From: Caenibacillus caldisaponilyticus | Lineage (GTDB): Bacteria > Bacillota > Bacilli > Bacillales > Sporolactobacillaceae | Reading direction: 5' to 3' | DNA length: 64,000 bases | Assembly: GCF_002003465.1 (NCBI RefSeq) | Contig: NZ_BDDQ01000021.1 | Coordinates: 1-64,000, forward strand | Shown here: positions 8,327 to 17,009 of the stretch, one piece after another | How positions within the stretch are numbered: position 1 is the stretch's first letter | Layout of the letters: each line of letters begins with the position of its first letter | The notes under the pieces: generated by a model | Told to the model about the DNA's origin: nothing | Seen by the model: the letters and a program-made list of their open reading frames with translations, nothing else | Databases searched by the model: none | Translations under genes and position numbers: made by a program

Positions 8327-8638
8327 GCACATCGTCCTTTCTTTTGTGGTGCATGCCGCCGTTCTCCCTTTCGATCAATGCCCCGCGCAGGCCGATCAGT
8401 TCTTTAAAACGGCGGGAAAATCATATAGTTTTTAGGCGCCCGGCCGACGGCGCGTGCAAACGGTTGTTGCACCTACCGACGCCGGCGGCAACGAGAACCG
8501 TTCGCCATCGCTTTTTTAAGACGCCCTTTCAAGTATAATCCATTTTTTCGAAGCGGCGATCCGGGCACCTCCACCGCCTGACGCGTCCACTCAGCATGCA
8601 CTCAAGCGTTTATCGGCTTGCATCCAACCTCCCTCGCC
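8327..8638. other. Intergenic region upstream of dapF
   Basis: No conserved coding frame or structured RNA is recognisable. It must hold the dapF promoter on the minus strand, but no clear -35/-10 pair stands out. Confidence 0.3.
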
Positions 8639-8869
8639 TCACCTGAGCGCGCGATCCGTCCAAAGATAATCGTCGTCGATGCGGAGAATCGTCAATTTTT
8701 CATGGCAGCACGGCAAAACAGCCTCCGTTTTGATGCCTTCTTTTGCCCGCTCGAACGCCTCCTTTTTTAAGTGCAAGGGAACCGCGCGGCTCCCGCAAAA
8801 CGGGCATTCGGTTAAATAGAGATCCCCCATCACGCGCTCATAGGGCCAGGTGTGGGAAAATTGGTACAT
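8639..8869 (-). CDS. Small Cys-containing hypothetical protein (76 residues)
   Basis: ATG at 8869 is preceded by GGAGG and gives a 76-residue protein starting MYQFSHTWPYERVMGDLYL. It has ECPFCGS near residue 22 and LPCCHEKL near residue 54. Two Cys pairs of this kind suggest one bound zinc (a zinc-ribbon-like knuckle). I do not recognise a named family. It lies between dapF and yuzB, all on the minus strand, but a terminator after yuzB separates it from that gene. Confidence 0.6.
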   Translation of the reverse strand: MYQFSHTWPYERVMGDLYLTECPFCGSRAVPLHLKKEAFERAKEGIKTEAVLPCCHEKLTILRIDDDYLWTDRALR

Positions 8870-8908
8870 GTGCAAGCCTCCGTTCTCTTCTAAATCCCAA
8901 ACGGGTTG

Positions 8909-8935
8909 TAAAAAAACACCGCCCAAAGCGGTGCA
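8909..8935 (-). terminator. Terminator of yuzB
   Basis: GCACCGC(TTTGG)GCGGTGT followed by TTTTTT on the minus strand begins about 10 bases after the yuzB stop. Confidence 0.8.
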
Positions 8936-8946
8936 TGCGTCTATGA

Positions 8947-9183
8947 TCAAAACATCGGATTTTCTTCGAGATACCGATAGATGTTATTCACGAGATCTTC
9001 CGCGTTTTCGCCTGAGACATACTCGCCGTTGACCAGAGCGTAGAGCCCTTCGTAACACAAGTCGCAATAGTCGAGGCAGGTATACTCGATGACGTCGAGA
9101 TTCGGGTCTTTCTCAAGAATCTCATAGGCTTCCTGTGAGCCGCTGGCGAGGTTGCTCATGCAAAATTCGATAATGGGATTCAT
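8947..9183 (-). CDS. yuzB: YuzB family protein (UPF0349)
   Basis: The 78-residue protein has the family pattern [20 protein letters not shown], then [12 protein letters not shown] and the end [11 protein letters not shown]. The CxxC-like cysteines (YCDLC) suggest a redox or metal-binding role, but the function is unknown. ATG at 9183 follows GAGGTG and gives exactly the length of the B. subtilis protein. It sits next to yuzD and yutI, two other small thiol or Fe-S proteins, as in Bacillus. Confidence 0.85.
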   Translation of the reverse strand: MNPIIEFCMSNLASGSQEAYEILEKDPNLDVIEYTCLDYCDLCYEGLYALVNGEYVSGENAEDLVNNIYRYLEENPMF

Positions 9184-9375
9184 AGGACTCACCTCTTGTC
9201 CTCATCTATACTACCTGCCTTCGTTCGTCCCGTCAATCGATTTGACCGGCAGCAAACGCGGCGTCGGACAAAAAGGGAAGGAGAAGCTCGGCGGTGATGA
9301 ACCGAGCCGCCAAAGCGACGGCGGCCCGGCGTGCGCAACGGAACCCGCCGCAAGCCGGCGGGCCCGCGGCTCAGT

Positions 9376-9684
9376 TCAAGCGGTTTCCGTCAAGTTTTCT
9401 TCGATAAACTTAAAGATCGTTTTCAAACGCGGGTCGCCTTCGCCGATGACTTGCCCGCGGGCGACGACGAGCGGATAAAAATATTCATCGTTCAGGATTT
9501 TTCGCGAAAACGCTTCATCCTCCGGCGTTTCCGGTTCATAAATATCGATATAGCGGACGTGGATCGGCGCATCCGGAAACTTTCGGCGGACGGCCGCTTC
9601 AATCCATTCCATCGTTTCCCTGGAGCTCGGAGCGTGCAAACAGCTCGGGCACGGGGCTTCGGCGCCGTAGACGGTGATGACCAT
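9376..9684 (-). CDS. yuzD: YuzD family protein (DUF1462, thioredoxin-like)
   Basis: The 102-residue protein starts MVITVYGAEAPCPSCLHAP. The CPSC motif lies in the position of a thioredoxin-type active site after the first strand, followed by FPDAPIHVRYIDIYEP and PLVVARGQVIGEGD. These fit a small thioredoxin-fold protein (DUF1462). The start is supported by AGGGGG 7 bases upstream. It is divergent from yutI (nifU), as in B. subtilis. A role in thiol or Fe-S biology is inferred only from the neighbours. Confidence 0.8.
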   Translation of the reverse strand: MVITVYGAEAPCPSCLHAPSSRETMEWIEAAVRRKFPDAPIHVRYIDIYEPETPEDEAFSRKILNDEYFYPLVVARGQVIGEGDPRLKTIFKFIEENLTETA

Positions 9685-9811
9685 GTCGACTCCCCCTCTG
9701 AACCGTCAAGGTTGCTCAATCATTAATTCCATTTTACAATAGATGAGAACATGAATAAACCAAACATGCCTTGTATGATGCTCTGTTGTCGATTTTTTGC
9801 GCCTGATTTTA

Positions 9812-9836
9812 TATAATGAGAATAAGAATGAGAAAG
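9812..9836 (+). promoter_or_regulatory. yutI promoter -10 with AATGAGAA direct repeats
   Basis: A perfect TATAAT (9812-9817) runs straight into AATGAGAATA (9815-9824) and AATGAGAAAG (9827-9836), two copies 12 bases apart. The same repeat with the same spacing occurs downstream of the sufC promoter at 25501-25522 (minus strand). A repressor bound here would block transcription start. The regulator is unknown; the hexameric character loosely recalls Fur boxes. Confidence 0.5.
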
Positions 9837-9848
9837 GGGACGTCTGAA

Positions 9849-10073
9849 ATGCGCGAACAAGTGGAAGAAGTATTGGAAAAGCTCCGCCCGTTTTTGCTTC
9901 GCGACGGCGGAGATGTCGAACTTGTCGACGTGGATGACGAAGGCATCGTGCGCGTGCGCCTCATGGGAGCCTGCGGGGGCTGCCCGAGCTCGACGATTAC
10001 GTTAAAAGCGGGCATTGAACGCATCCTGCACGAAGAAGTGCCCGGTTTTAAAGAATTGGAACAAGTGTTTTAA
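9849..10073 (+). CDS. yutI: NifU-type Fe-S scaffold/carrier protein YutI
   Basis: The 74-residue protein is the C-terminal-domain type of NifU (Nfu), which carries Fe-S clusters to target proteins. The cluster-binding CxxC lies in [14 protein letters not shown] (about residues 42-45), within [16 protein letters not shown] and [16 protein letters not shown] at 9849 follows AAAGGGG and matches the Bacillus start. It is a single-gene transcript with its own promoter and terminator, divergent from yuzD. Direct repeats at the promoter link it to the suf operon. Confidence 0.92.
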   Translation: MREQVEEVLEKLRPFLLRDGGDVELVDVDDEGIVRVRLMGACGGCPSSTITLKAGIERILHEEVPGFKELEQVF

Positions 10074-10086
10074 AACCACACATGCA

Positions 10087-10117
10087 AAAGCCGTTCCTTT
10101 AACGGAACGGCTTTTTT
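10087..10117 (+). terminator. Terminator of yutI
   Basis: AAGCCGTTCC(TTTAAC)GGAACGGCTT with a T6 tract, 14 bases after the stop. Confidence 0.88.
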
Positions 10118-10168
10118 ATGTGCGCTTCGGTCGGCGTGCGCAAGGCTGCACCCGTTGGGCCCGGCGCT

Positions 10169-11146
10169 TCAACGCGAGGCCGTCACCGGCGTCAACGGGG
10201 ATTGGCCGCGGACAAGCACATTGAGCAAATTTTCCCTGCAAAGCTCGATCATCTTCGTCCGCGTCGCGACGCTTGCGCTCCCGATATGGGGAAGGGCGAC
10301 CACCTGTTTCAGCTTTAAAAGCGGGTGGTCTTTGCCGATAGGTTCGCGTTGAAACACATCCAGACCGGCGGCCGCAATTTCCCCTTGCACCAAGGCTTCA
10401 TAGAGGGCGTCTTCGTCGACGACCGCACCGCGGCCCGCATTGATAAAAATCGCGTCCTTTTTCATTTTTTTAAAAGCGGCGCGCCCGAACAATCCGCGCG
10501 TCTCCTCCGTCAACGGCAAGAGCGAGACGACGTAGTCGGCGGTTTCCAACAACTCGTCAAAACCGACATAGCGGGCGCCCAGTTCCTTTTCCGCCTTTTC
10601 GTTTCGCGAACGGTTATGGTAGATGACATCCATGTCAAATCCCTTCGCCCGCTTGGCGACCGCCGCGCCGATGCGCCCCATCCCGAAAATTCCGATCGTT
10701 TGATGATGAATGTCCTTTCCGGCCAACAAATAAGGGCCCCATTCTTTCCACTGCCCGTTCTTGACGTAGTCCGCCGCTTCGATCAAGCGGCGCGCCGTCG
10801 CCATGAGCAGGGCAAACGTTAAATCTGCGGTCGTTTCGGTCAGCACATCGGGGGTATTGCAAACGATCACGCCGCGTTCCTCGCATGCCGCGAGATCGAT
10901 GTTGTCGAATCCGACGGCCAGATTCGCAACGACTTTTAGACGCGGAGCCCGCTCGATCAACGCGCGGTCGATGCGGTCCGATAGCATGGTCAAAAGGCCG
11001 TCGGCAGCGGCGGCCGCTTCGAGCAGCGTCTCGCGCGGCACGGGTTCGAGTTCTTCCTCCCACATGTGGAGATGGACGGCATCCTTGAGCGGTTGTAAAA
11101 GTGCGTTTGGCAGGCGGCGAGTCACAAACACCGTTGGTTTAGCCAT
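10169..11146 (-). CDS. D-isomer-specific 2-hydroxyacid dehydrogenase (glyoxylate/hydroxypyruvate reductase-like)
   Basis: The 325-residue protein reduces 2-oxoacids such as glyoxylate or hydroxypyruvate with NAD(P)H. The N- and C-terminal substrate-binding parts flank a Rossmann domain with [16 protein letters not shown] (about residue 152). Catalytic residues are visible as Arg in [10 protein letters not shown], Glu in FQREP and His in LPHIGSAS, in the order expected for the GhrB/GyaR family. NRSR after the second strand hints at NADP preference, which is an inference. ATG at 11146 follows GGTGAACCGCC. It stands alone between yutI and yutG, so its pathway is not fixed by context. Confidence 0.85.
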   Translation of the reverse strand: MAKPTVFVTRRLPNALLQPLKDAVHLHMWEEELEPVPRETLLEAAAAADGLLTMLSDRIDRALIERAPRLKVVANLAVGFDNIDLAACEERGVIVCNTPDVLTETTADLTFALLMATARRLIEAADYVKNGQWKEWGPYLLAGKDIHHQTIGIFGMGRIGAAVAKRAKGFDMDVIYHNRSRNEKAEKELGARYVGFDELLETADYVVSLLPLTEETRGLFGRAAFKKMKKDAIFINAGRGAVVDEDALYEALVQGEIAAAGLDVFQREPIGKDHPLLKLKQVVALPHIGSASVATRTKMIELCRENLLNVLVRGQSPLTPVTASR

Positions 11147-11279
11147 GGCGGTTCACCTCGTGCATTGATGTGCGATGTATCTCCAACCCGATTATAACAA
11201 AGAATAAAACCCGCAATCCTTCATCGCCGCAGCGCTTGAACGACAAACACACCGGGAATAAATAGGAGGCTGTCCCGAG

Positions 11280-11771
11280 ATGACGGAAACCATCCACATA
11301 AACGCCCTGCAATGGCTCAATGAGCGGGGCGTGACCATCGACCATCTTGCCGAATTGGTCCATTTCCTGCAAAAAGACTATATAAAAAATTTAACGTTGG
11401 AGATCTGTACGGATAACGTCCGGCGCGTCCTTGCCAAACGCGAGGTGCAAAACGCCGTCCTGACCGGCATCCACCTCGATCGCCTCGCGGAAACAGGCCG
11501 TCTGGACGAACCGCTCCTGGAAATGATCCGACGCGATGAAAGCCTATACGGCGTCGACGAAGTCATCGCGCTGTCGATCGTCAACGTGTACGGATCGATC
11601 GGTTTGACGAACTACGGGTATATCGACAAAATGAAACCCGGCATTTTAAAGCGGCTCAATGATCGGACAACGGGAGAATGCCACACCTTTTTGGACGACA
11701 TCGTGGGAGCGATCGCCGCTGCGGCTTCGAGTCGGATCGCCCATCATGCGAACGGCGCCGGCCGGCCGTAA
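11280..11771 (+). CDS. yutG: Phosphatidylglycerophosphatase A-like protein YutG
   Basis: The 163-residue protein belongs to the PgpA-related YutG family, which in Bacilli is thought to act on phosphatidylglycerol phosphate. Characteristic stretches are LNERGVTIDHLAELVHFLQK, KREVQNAVLTGIHLDRLAE, YGSIGLTNYGYIDK and the C-terminal FLDDIVGAIAAAA. It lacks the long membrane spans of E. coli PgpA. The start is backed by GGAGG. It converges on yutF across a shared terminator, keeping the yutG-yutF neighbourhood of B. subtilis. Confidence 0.85.
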   Translation: MTETIHINALQWLNERGVTIDHLAELVHFLQKDYIKNLTLEICTDNVRRVLAKREVQNAVLTGIHLDRLAETGRLDEPLLEMIRRDESLYGVDEVIALSIVNVYGSIGLTNYGYIDKMKPGILKRLNDRTTGECHTFLDDIVGAIAAAASSRIAHHANGAGRP

Positions 11772-11831
11772 CCGGCGGAAATCCCTTTTAAACGGCCGCG
11801 TAGATGCGGATAAATTCTCACAGCCGCTTGC

Positions 11832-11862
11832 AAAAAATGGGCTTTAACAAAGCCCATTTTCT
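11832..11862. terminator. Bidirectional terminator between yutG and yutF
   Basis: AATGGGCTTT(AAC)AAAGCCCATT with T on the right and A6 on the left lies between the two convergent genes. Confidence 0.8.
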
Positions 11863-11987
11863 TAAGCGAGCACTCCCCCCTGCCGGCCCCAATCTCTCCA
11901 TCCGGCACGCGGATTGCCGCACTCCGCGCGAAGCAAACAGGGCGACAGGCTCATTAATCGCTTTTTCCGCGATGAAACGAAATCGCC

Positions 11988-12752
11988 TTACACCGAAATC
12001 ACATCGAGCGACTTGGCGACATAAGTCGGACGCTCGTCAATCCGCTCCAGCTCTTCGGCCGTCGTCACGCCGGTTTCGACGAGCAGCGTGTCCACCCCCG
12101 CGCGGATGCCGGCCAAGATGTCCGTATGGTAATTATCGCCAACCATCAGGGCGTCTTTCGCTTCAATCCCTAAGATTTCCAACGCTTGGCGGATGATGAT
12201 CGGTTCCGGCTTGCCGATGTAAATCGGCTCCACGCCGGTCGCCGTCGCAATGGCCGCCGTCAAGGCGCCGTTGCCGGGAAGCAGTCCGCGTTCGCTCGGA
12301 AAGGCCCGGTCCGGATTGGTGGAGATGAACGTCGCGCCTCCGCGGATCGCAAGACAAGCCGTCGTCAATTTTTCATACGTCAGCTTGCGATCCAGACCGA
12401 TGACGACACAATCGGGCGATGTTTCGCTGAAATGGAAACCGGATTCTTCAAGGACGGACAGCAGCCCTTTTTCACCGATCGGAAAAATCGTCGCGTTGGG
12501 CATTTTTTCCTTCAGGTATTGTGCGGTCGCCATGCTGGACGTCAAAACGTTTTCCGGCTCTGCCGGAACGCCCATATCTTCCAGCTTGCGGGCCGTATCC
12601 ACGTTCGTGCGCGACGCGTTGTTCGTCACAAAGATGTAAGGAATGTTCGCTTCCCGCAGACGGCGAATGCAGCGGACCGCCTCCGGAATGGCCTGGTTCC
12701 CGCGATAAATCGTGCCGTCCAAATCAAATAAATAACCTTTGTATTTTTTCAT
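11988..12752 (-). CDS. yutF: HAD-superfamily (IIA) sugar-phosphate-type phosphatase YutF
   Basis: The 254-residue cytosolic phosphatase shows HAD motif I as FDLDGTIYRG (about residue 10), motif II as FVTNNASRT, the class IIA cap, and motifs III/IV as IYIGKPEPIIIRQAL and MVGDNYHTDILAGIRAG. This is the NagD-like subfamily. The substrate of YutF in vivo is not established. ATG at 12752 follows GGAGGT. It is downstream of yutE on the same strand and may share its transcript, although a GC-rich hairpin lies between them. Confidence 0.88.
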   Translation of the reverse strand: MKKYKGYLFDLDGTIYRGNQAIPEAVRCIRRLREANIPYIFVTNNASRTNVDTARKLEDMGVPAEPENVLTSSMATAQYLKEKMPNATIFPIGEKGLLSVLEESGFHFSETSPDCVVIGLDRKLTYEKLTTACLAIRGGATFISTNPDRAFPSERGLLPGNGALTAAIATATGVEPIYIGKPEPIIIRQALEILGIEAKDALMVGDNYHTDILAGIRAGVDTLLVETGVTTAEELERIDERPTYVAKSLDVISV

Positions 12753-12839
12753 GTCTGCATGACCTCCAGCTTGTCTCTCACTCGCCCATTTCGTTCTTCC
12801 AAATCCGACCGGCCGCCAAGATCGGCGGCCGGTTGCGGA

Positions 12840-13292
12840 TTAGGGGGCATCCCCATCCGGCTTAAACGCCGACACGGGGCCGAGTTCGTTTTCCAAGTAG
12901 CGGCGAACCTGGCCGGGGAAGTCGGACCACACGGCAAAATGACGCGCGAACGTGTCGATGAGCGCGCCGTGATCGATATTGGCGTAATCGCGAACGAGGG
13001 CTTTGCGCAAAGCGATGACCGCCTTTAACCCGGTTTCGCTTTCTTTCGGCACGACGTTTTCATCGATCAAAATGTCGACGATGTCGTTAAAACTGCCGGG
13101 ATCGCGCATGATGAAGCCGTCGATCATCTGGTTGCCGACATCTAGAAACGCTTCGATCACCACATGCACCAGGCGTTCCAGCGCAAGTTTTTCCACCGCG
13201 CTTTCCCATTGCTTTTGACTCTGAAACAGCGCCATATGGGCTTCCATCTGGCGCAAGGTTTTCTCTAACCGTTGCCGGTCAACAAAGTACAT
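12840..13292 (-). CDS. yutE: YutE, HepT-like domain protein (DUF86)
   Basis: The 150-residue all-helical protein starts MYFVDRQRLEKTLRQMEAHM and contains ALERLVHVVIEAFLDVGNQM and ALIDTFARHF. This is the DUF86/HepT layout found in RNase-like toxins and in core Bacillus proteins of unknown role. The RX4-6H motif of HepT toxins is only weakly matched (RDYANIDHG). No MntA-type nucleotidyltransferase partner is next to it, so a toxin-antitoxin role is not supported. ATG at 13292 gives the family start; a GC-rich inverted repeat lies at 12807-12830 downstream. Confidence 0.8.
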   Translation of the reverse strand: MYFVDRQRLEKTLRQMEAHMALFQSQKQWESAVEKLALERLVHVVIEAFLDVGNQMIDGFIMRDPGSFNDIVDILIDENVVPKESETGLKAVIALRKALVRDYANIDHGALIDTFARHFAVWSDFPGQVRRYLENELGPVSAFKPDGDAP

Positions 13293-13432
13293 AAACGACA
13301 CCACCAACTGAATGCTTCCATCCCTTATATTACCGCAAGGCGGACGGATACTCCATTTTGGCGTCCCCTTCCGGACTTTCAGCATAATATCGTCCGGGAC
13401 GGTTCACCCTATCGACAAGGGGGATGATTGAA

Positions 13433-13726
13433 ATGGCAAAGAAAAAAGAGGATCAATATAGCGATTTCGCGAATGTCGTGGCGCAAAACGCGTTTCTCAC
13501 ATCCCAAGAATTTCCCGAAGGGCCGTACGGTTCGCCGATGGGGGCGGAAAGTCCGGTCGAAAACAAGCATACGCCATGGAAAGACGGCCAGCAATACACG
13601 AGCGGTTTCGCTTATGAATTTCGCCGTTTGCACGCGGACATCCCCCGCCAATATCCCGGCGCCCATCCGACGCACGCTGACCCTTCCGCGGAGAGCGAAC
13701 CCACGTCTGAAGAGGACACCCCCTGA
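13433..13726 (+). CDS. Conserved hypothetical cytosolic protein (97 residues)
   Basis: ATG at 13433 follows AAGGGGG and opens MAKKKEDQYSDFANVV. The low-complexity but conserved-looking middle FPEGPYGSPMGAESPVENK and TPWKDGQQYTSGFAYEFR is followed by a Pro/His/Glu-rich tail. I recall similar small proteins of unknown function in other Bacilli but cannot name one. It has no membrane span or catalytic motif. It is divergent from yutE, and its terminator overlaps its own stop codon. Confidence 0.65.
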   Translation: MAKKKEDQYSDFANVVAQNAFLTSQEFPEGPYGSPMGAESPVENKHTPWKDGQQYTSGFAYEFRRLHADIPRQYPGAHPTHADPSAESEPTSEEDTP

Positions 13727-13747
13727 TGTGCAGGGGGTGTTCTTTCA
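13716..13747 (+). terminator. Terminator overlapping the end of the 13433-13726 gene
   Basis: ACACCCCCT(GATGTGC)AGGGGGTGT then TTCTTTC. The left arm contains the last codons and the stop. Confidence 0.8.
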
Positions 13748-13875
13748 ATGCCATTTGGCGAAGATTTGTCAAACAAGCAAGAGATCCCTTCGCTTTAAAG
13801 AAGAGACACCAAAAGAAATGCGGGAACCGCCGATTCTGCGAACGATGCTGTCGGCCTAGCAATCCCTACGGATTT

Positions 13876-14184
13876 TTATTTGTTTGCGGCAGGCTTAATC
13901 TTTTTCAACACAAAATAAGCGCAGCCGAAATTGCAATATTCGAGTATATATTCATCCAGAGATCCGATGCGCGCGTCAAAGGGGACTTTTAAATTCGTGT
14001 CCTCATAAAAACCGCGCAATCTCAGTTGTTCATAACCCCAGTCGCCGACGATGTAATCGTATTTGGCCAGGATATCGCTGTATCGCTTTAAAAACGCCTC
14101 TTCGTTCCAGCCGTTGTGACGTTCTTCGACGAGTTCATAGACGTTTTGATTGACGGCGACAGTGACCCCTGTTTTTCCGTTCAT
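13876..14184 (-). CDS. yutD: YutD family protein (DUF1027)
   Basis: The 102-residue protein matches the YutD family of Firmicutes: VYELVEERHNGWNEEAF, KYDYIVGDWGYEQLRLRGF and EYCNFGCAYFVLKK. The function is unknown. ATG at 14184 follows GGGGGG. It lies between yutE and yutC as in B. subtilis. Confidence 0.88.
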   Translation of the reverse strand: MNGKTGVTVAVNQNVYELVEERHNGWNEEAFLKRYSDILAKYDYIVGDWGYEQLRLRGFYEDTNLKVPFDARIGSLDEYILEYCNFGCAYFVLKKIKPAANK

Positions 14185-14338
14185 TCGCTTTCCCCCCGCC
14201 CTTATCTTAACACAGCGGGCAAATTAAAGAAAACTCAGCAAAAATTGTCGTCCCCCCTTCATAAATGGCGGGCTTGCCAGTCTTTGCTAAGCAATATCGA
14301 ACAAGAAACGGCCATTCTAAAGCTAGGAGGGATAAAAG

Positions 14339-14950
14339 ATGAAACGCAGATGGATCGCCGCAGCCTTGATGACGGTTTTAGCCTTGTCGGGATGCGGTTT
14401 GGATACCCGCAACAATCACCATTCTTCAGGGCTCAACCGGATGCCGGATCCGACGCAGGATGTCACATATAAAGGGCCGTCCAAAAACATCCAAAAAAAT
14501 TCCGAGAGCGACGCGCGCATCGGGGCGTTCGGGTTCATGCATTATTCGCGGAAACCCGGACGCGAATACGCGTTATCGGTCGACCATCTACCGAAGACCG
14601 ATTATCAGGCGCTCGCCGACATCATCACGCGATTGGAGCTCAGCCTGCCGGACATTTATGACGTCGGCACGCTCGTCACCGATCAATATGTGCTCATCGC
14701 CTACAAAACATCGAACAACAACCGTCAAGAAGCGGCCCAACAAGTGAAACGGACGGCCTTGTCCGTCGTTCCGAATTATTATAAAGTCTATATTTCCGAT
14801 CTGCCTTTTGCGCAACAAGACATCGCCAATTACAAGGACTTGTCGACCAACACGCCCCGGGTTCATCAATGGTTGGAACACGTCATCAACCGGATGAAGG
14901 AAGCGCCCCAAGGCAGCGTCTCGCCGCGAAGCCCGGAAATGGACAAATAA
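14339..14950 (+). CDS. yutC: YhcN/YlaJ-family sporulation lipoprotein (YutC-like)
   Basis: The 203-residue protein begins with a lipoprotein signal MKRRWIAAALMTVLALSGCG (Cys at about 19). The mature part has the YhcN/YlaJ pattern HLPKTDYQALADIITRLE, VLIAYKT and the end VHQWLEHVINRMK. Family members are spore-associated lipoproteins of the inner membrane or coat, several of them made in the forespore. The start has AGGAGGG 8 bases upstream. Placement before lytH and divergent from yutD agrees with yutC. Confidence 0.82.
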   Translation: MKRRWIAAALMTVLALSGCGLDTRNNHHSSGLNRMPDPTQDVTYKGPSKNIQKNSESDARIGAFGFMHYSRKPGREYALSVDHLPKTDYQALADIITRLELSLPDIYDVGTLVTDQYVLIAYKTSNNNRQEAAQQVKRTALSVVPNYYKVYISDLPFAQQDIANYKDLSTNTPRVHQWLEHVINRMKEAPQGSVSPRSPEMDK

Positions 14951-15110
14951 GCCGAATCCGCTTTACCCACGAACGAGTTGGAGGCGCCGCCCGTCTTTCT
15001 GATTTAACTTTCGAAAACGCATCGGTATTCCGGAGGCATGCCCACGTTTCAGGCGGAGCTCATCCGCTTTCAAAGCTCAGGCATTGACCGTTGGAAGGGA
15101 GGCCATCAAA

Positions 15111-16079
15111 TTGAAACGTCCATCGATCCGCGCGGGGTTGGCGCTTGCTCTGATGCTTTTTTTCCCGTACTCGGCCGTGACCGCGGAAGCGGCTTCCGGC
15201 AGCGAGCAGACGAGGCAGACGCTCTATATGAAAACCGCCACCGTGACCGGCGTGCCCTGGTACATTTTGGCGGCCATCGATCAATATGAACGGAATATCC
15301 AAAAGTCCGGCGCTTTGAGTCCCGGCGGCATCCAGATCCCCGAAAAAAAGTGGAGCGGCGCGCTGAATCCGAAAGCGGATGACAACGATCCTTACTTCAT
15401 CACGCTTTTCAACGGGTTTGGAAAAGACGGCAACGGCGACGGCAAAGCCGAGCGTGCCAATTTGGAAGACGCGCTCTACGCGATGGCCGACTATTTGGCG
15501 GCATACGGTCCCGGACTGGAGAACGTGTACATCGGTTTATGGGACTATTATCGACGGGATAAAGCGGTGGCGATCATTTCGGAAATCGCCGAGCTCTACC
15601 GCCGCTTCGGCCGCATCGATTTGGACAAGCGCGCGTTTCCCATTCCAAACTCTTACCGTTATGATTATCGTTCGACATGGGGAGCAAGACGCGGGTGGGG
15701 CGGTTTGCGCATTCACGAAGGCACCGACATCTTTGCCGATTACGGCACGCCGGTGCGTGCGACGACATACGGCTTCATCGAGACGATCGGTTGGAATCAA
15801 TACGGCGGTTGGCGCCTGGGCATCCGCGATCCGAAAAACATTTATCATTATTTCGCCCACCTCAGCGGATATGTCAAAGGGCTGAAGCGAGGGGACATCG
15901 TCATGCCCGGGCAAATCGTCGGTTACGTCGGGAGCTCCGGGTACGGCCCGAAAGGAACGCAAGGGAAATTTCCGCCCCATTTGCATTACGGAATGTACAA
16001 ATACAACGGCAAGACCGAGTATTCCTTCGACCCGTTTCCGTATTTGAAAACCTGGGAACGTTTGTCGCGGCGCCGTTAA
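15111..16079 (+). CDS. lytH: LytH, sporulation peptidoglycan endopeptidase (M23)
   Basis: LytH is a mother-cell L-Ala-D-Glu endopeptidase that trims peptides in spore cortex peptidoglycan. TTG at 15111 is chosen because GGGAGG lies 8 bases before it and the product then begins with a clean signal peptide (MKRPSIRAGLALALMLFFPY, cleavage after AEAA). The N-terminal half is helical. The C-terminal M23 domain shows the zinc ligands in LRIHEGTDIFADYG and PPHLHYGMY. The length of 322 residues agrees with B. subtilis LytH. Position between yutC and yunB is also conserved. Confidence 0.9.
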   Translation: MKRPSIRAGLALALMLFFPYSAVTAEAASGSEQTRQTLYMKTATVTGVPWYILAAIDQYERNIQKSGALSPGGIQIPEKKWSGALNPKADDNDPYFITLFNGFGKDGNGDGKAERANLEDALYAMADYLAAYGPGLENVYIGLWDYYRRDKAVAIISEIAELYRRFGRIDLDKRAFPIPNSYRYDYRSTWGARRGWGGLRIHEGTDIFADYGTPVRATTYGFIETIGWNQYGGWRLGIRDPKNIYHYFAHLSGYVKGLKRGDIVMPGQIVGYVGSSGYGPKGTQGKFPPHLHYGMYKYNGKTEYSFDPFPYLKTWERLSRRR

Positions 16080-16223
16080 AATAAAAGCCTCCGCAGCCGG
16101 CCGGCGCGCCCTCGGAAGACATGGAATGGAGCACACGGCAACATCATGCCCATCTCCGCGCGTTGGCACCGGTCGTTTTGACGCGTTTTTCCGGCCTAAG
16201 GGCCGGATTGACGCCGTTTGTGT

Positions 16224-17009
16224 TCACGGGTTTTTCGGCGTACTTTTTTTGCTCTTTTCGTCGGGCAAGACGATGGATGAGTTGTTGCCGCCCGATCCCC
16301 AATAAATCGGAACTTCACCAGGTATAAAATGGGACACGAGGAAAATGTTTTGTTCGACCGTTACCGGCTTCGTTCCGAACGGGATGACGGCCTGGACGTC
16401 GACTTTGACGTGAATGAACAATTGGATATATGTATTGTTGATGTTCAAATGTTGATAGTCGCTCTTGAGGTTGGTCTTCACGTTGCTGATGAGATCGATG
16501 CGGACGGGGATTTTCGGCCCGAGGTTGGAAAGGAGAACGTTGTTGGCCGCCTGCCCGAGCGGTATGTAGGCGATGATCCCGTTTTTCGAACCGGCGTCGC
16601 TGAGGCCGGGCTCGGCGGGCACCTTCCCATCCTCCACCAATCTTAAATATTCTTGGATGTCTTGGGTCGTCATTGTCAACAACTTCGTCACGGCATACGT
16701 ATCAATGGTGACCGATGTGATCTCGCCGTTTTTATCGTATTTGATATTGATGAGTTTATCGGTTCCGCCGCCTTCGCTGGAGTATTTTTTCATTTCGCGA
16801 AGATCGTTGTTTTTTATGCCGTAATTGATGGCGGTCACGGCGACCTGTTTCGCTTTCGTCTCGGCCATGTTTAACAACACGGGCTTAATGCCGTTATTGA
16901 TCAGCCAGAGGCCCCACACGGTGACTGCGATGAAGAGAACGACGGAAAAAACAAAGACGTGGCGAAACGGCAAGGTCCGCCGCCCGCCCAGCCGCCGACG
17001 TTTAACCAC
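16224..17009 (-). CDS. yunB: Sporulation protein YunB
   Basis: The 261-residue protein has a basic N-terminus, one membrane span near residues 18-38 and a large outside domain with NNGIKPVLLNMAETKAKQV, INIKYDKNGEITSVTIDT and PVRIDLISNVKT. These are typical of YunB, a mother-cell-expressed protein needed for efficient spore formation in B. subtilis. The GTG at 17009 is preferred because GCGGGGGTGG lies a normal distance upstream. It converges on lytH, as in Bacillus. Confidence 0.85.
   Translation of the reverse strand: MVKRRRLGGRRTLPFRHVFVFSVVLFIAVTVWGLWLINNGIKPVLLNMAETKAKQVAVTAINYGIKNNDLREMKKYSSEGGGTDKLINIKYDKNGEITSVTIDTYAVTKLLTMTTQDIQEYLRLVEDGKVPAEPGLSDAGSKNGIIAYIPLGQAANNVLLSNLGPKIPVRIDLISNVKTNLKSDYQHLNINNTYIQLFIHVKVDVQAVIPFGTKPVTVEQNIFLVSHFIPGEVPIYWGSGGNNSSIVLPDEKSKKSTPKNP

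Noticed and set aside
9812-9836. Calling the yutI/suf repeat a Fur box outright
   Set aside because: The hexamer character is similar but the sequence does not match the Bacillus Fur palindrome well enough; kept as an unassigned operator.
12840-13292. HepT-type toxin of a toxin-antitoxin pair
   Set aside because: The fold may be HepT-like but there is no MntA nucleotidyltransferase neighbour and the RX4-6H motif is weak; the yut neighbourhood supports a core gene.
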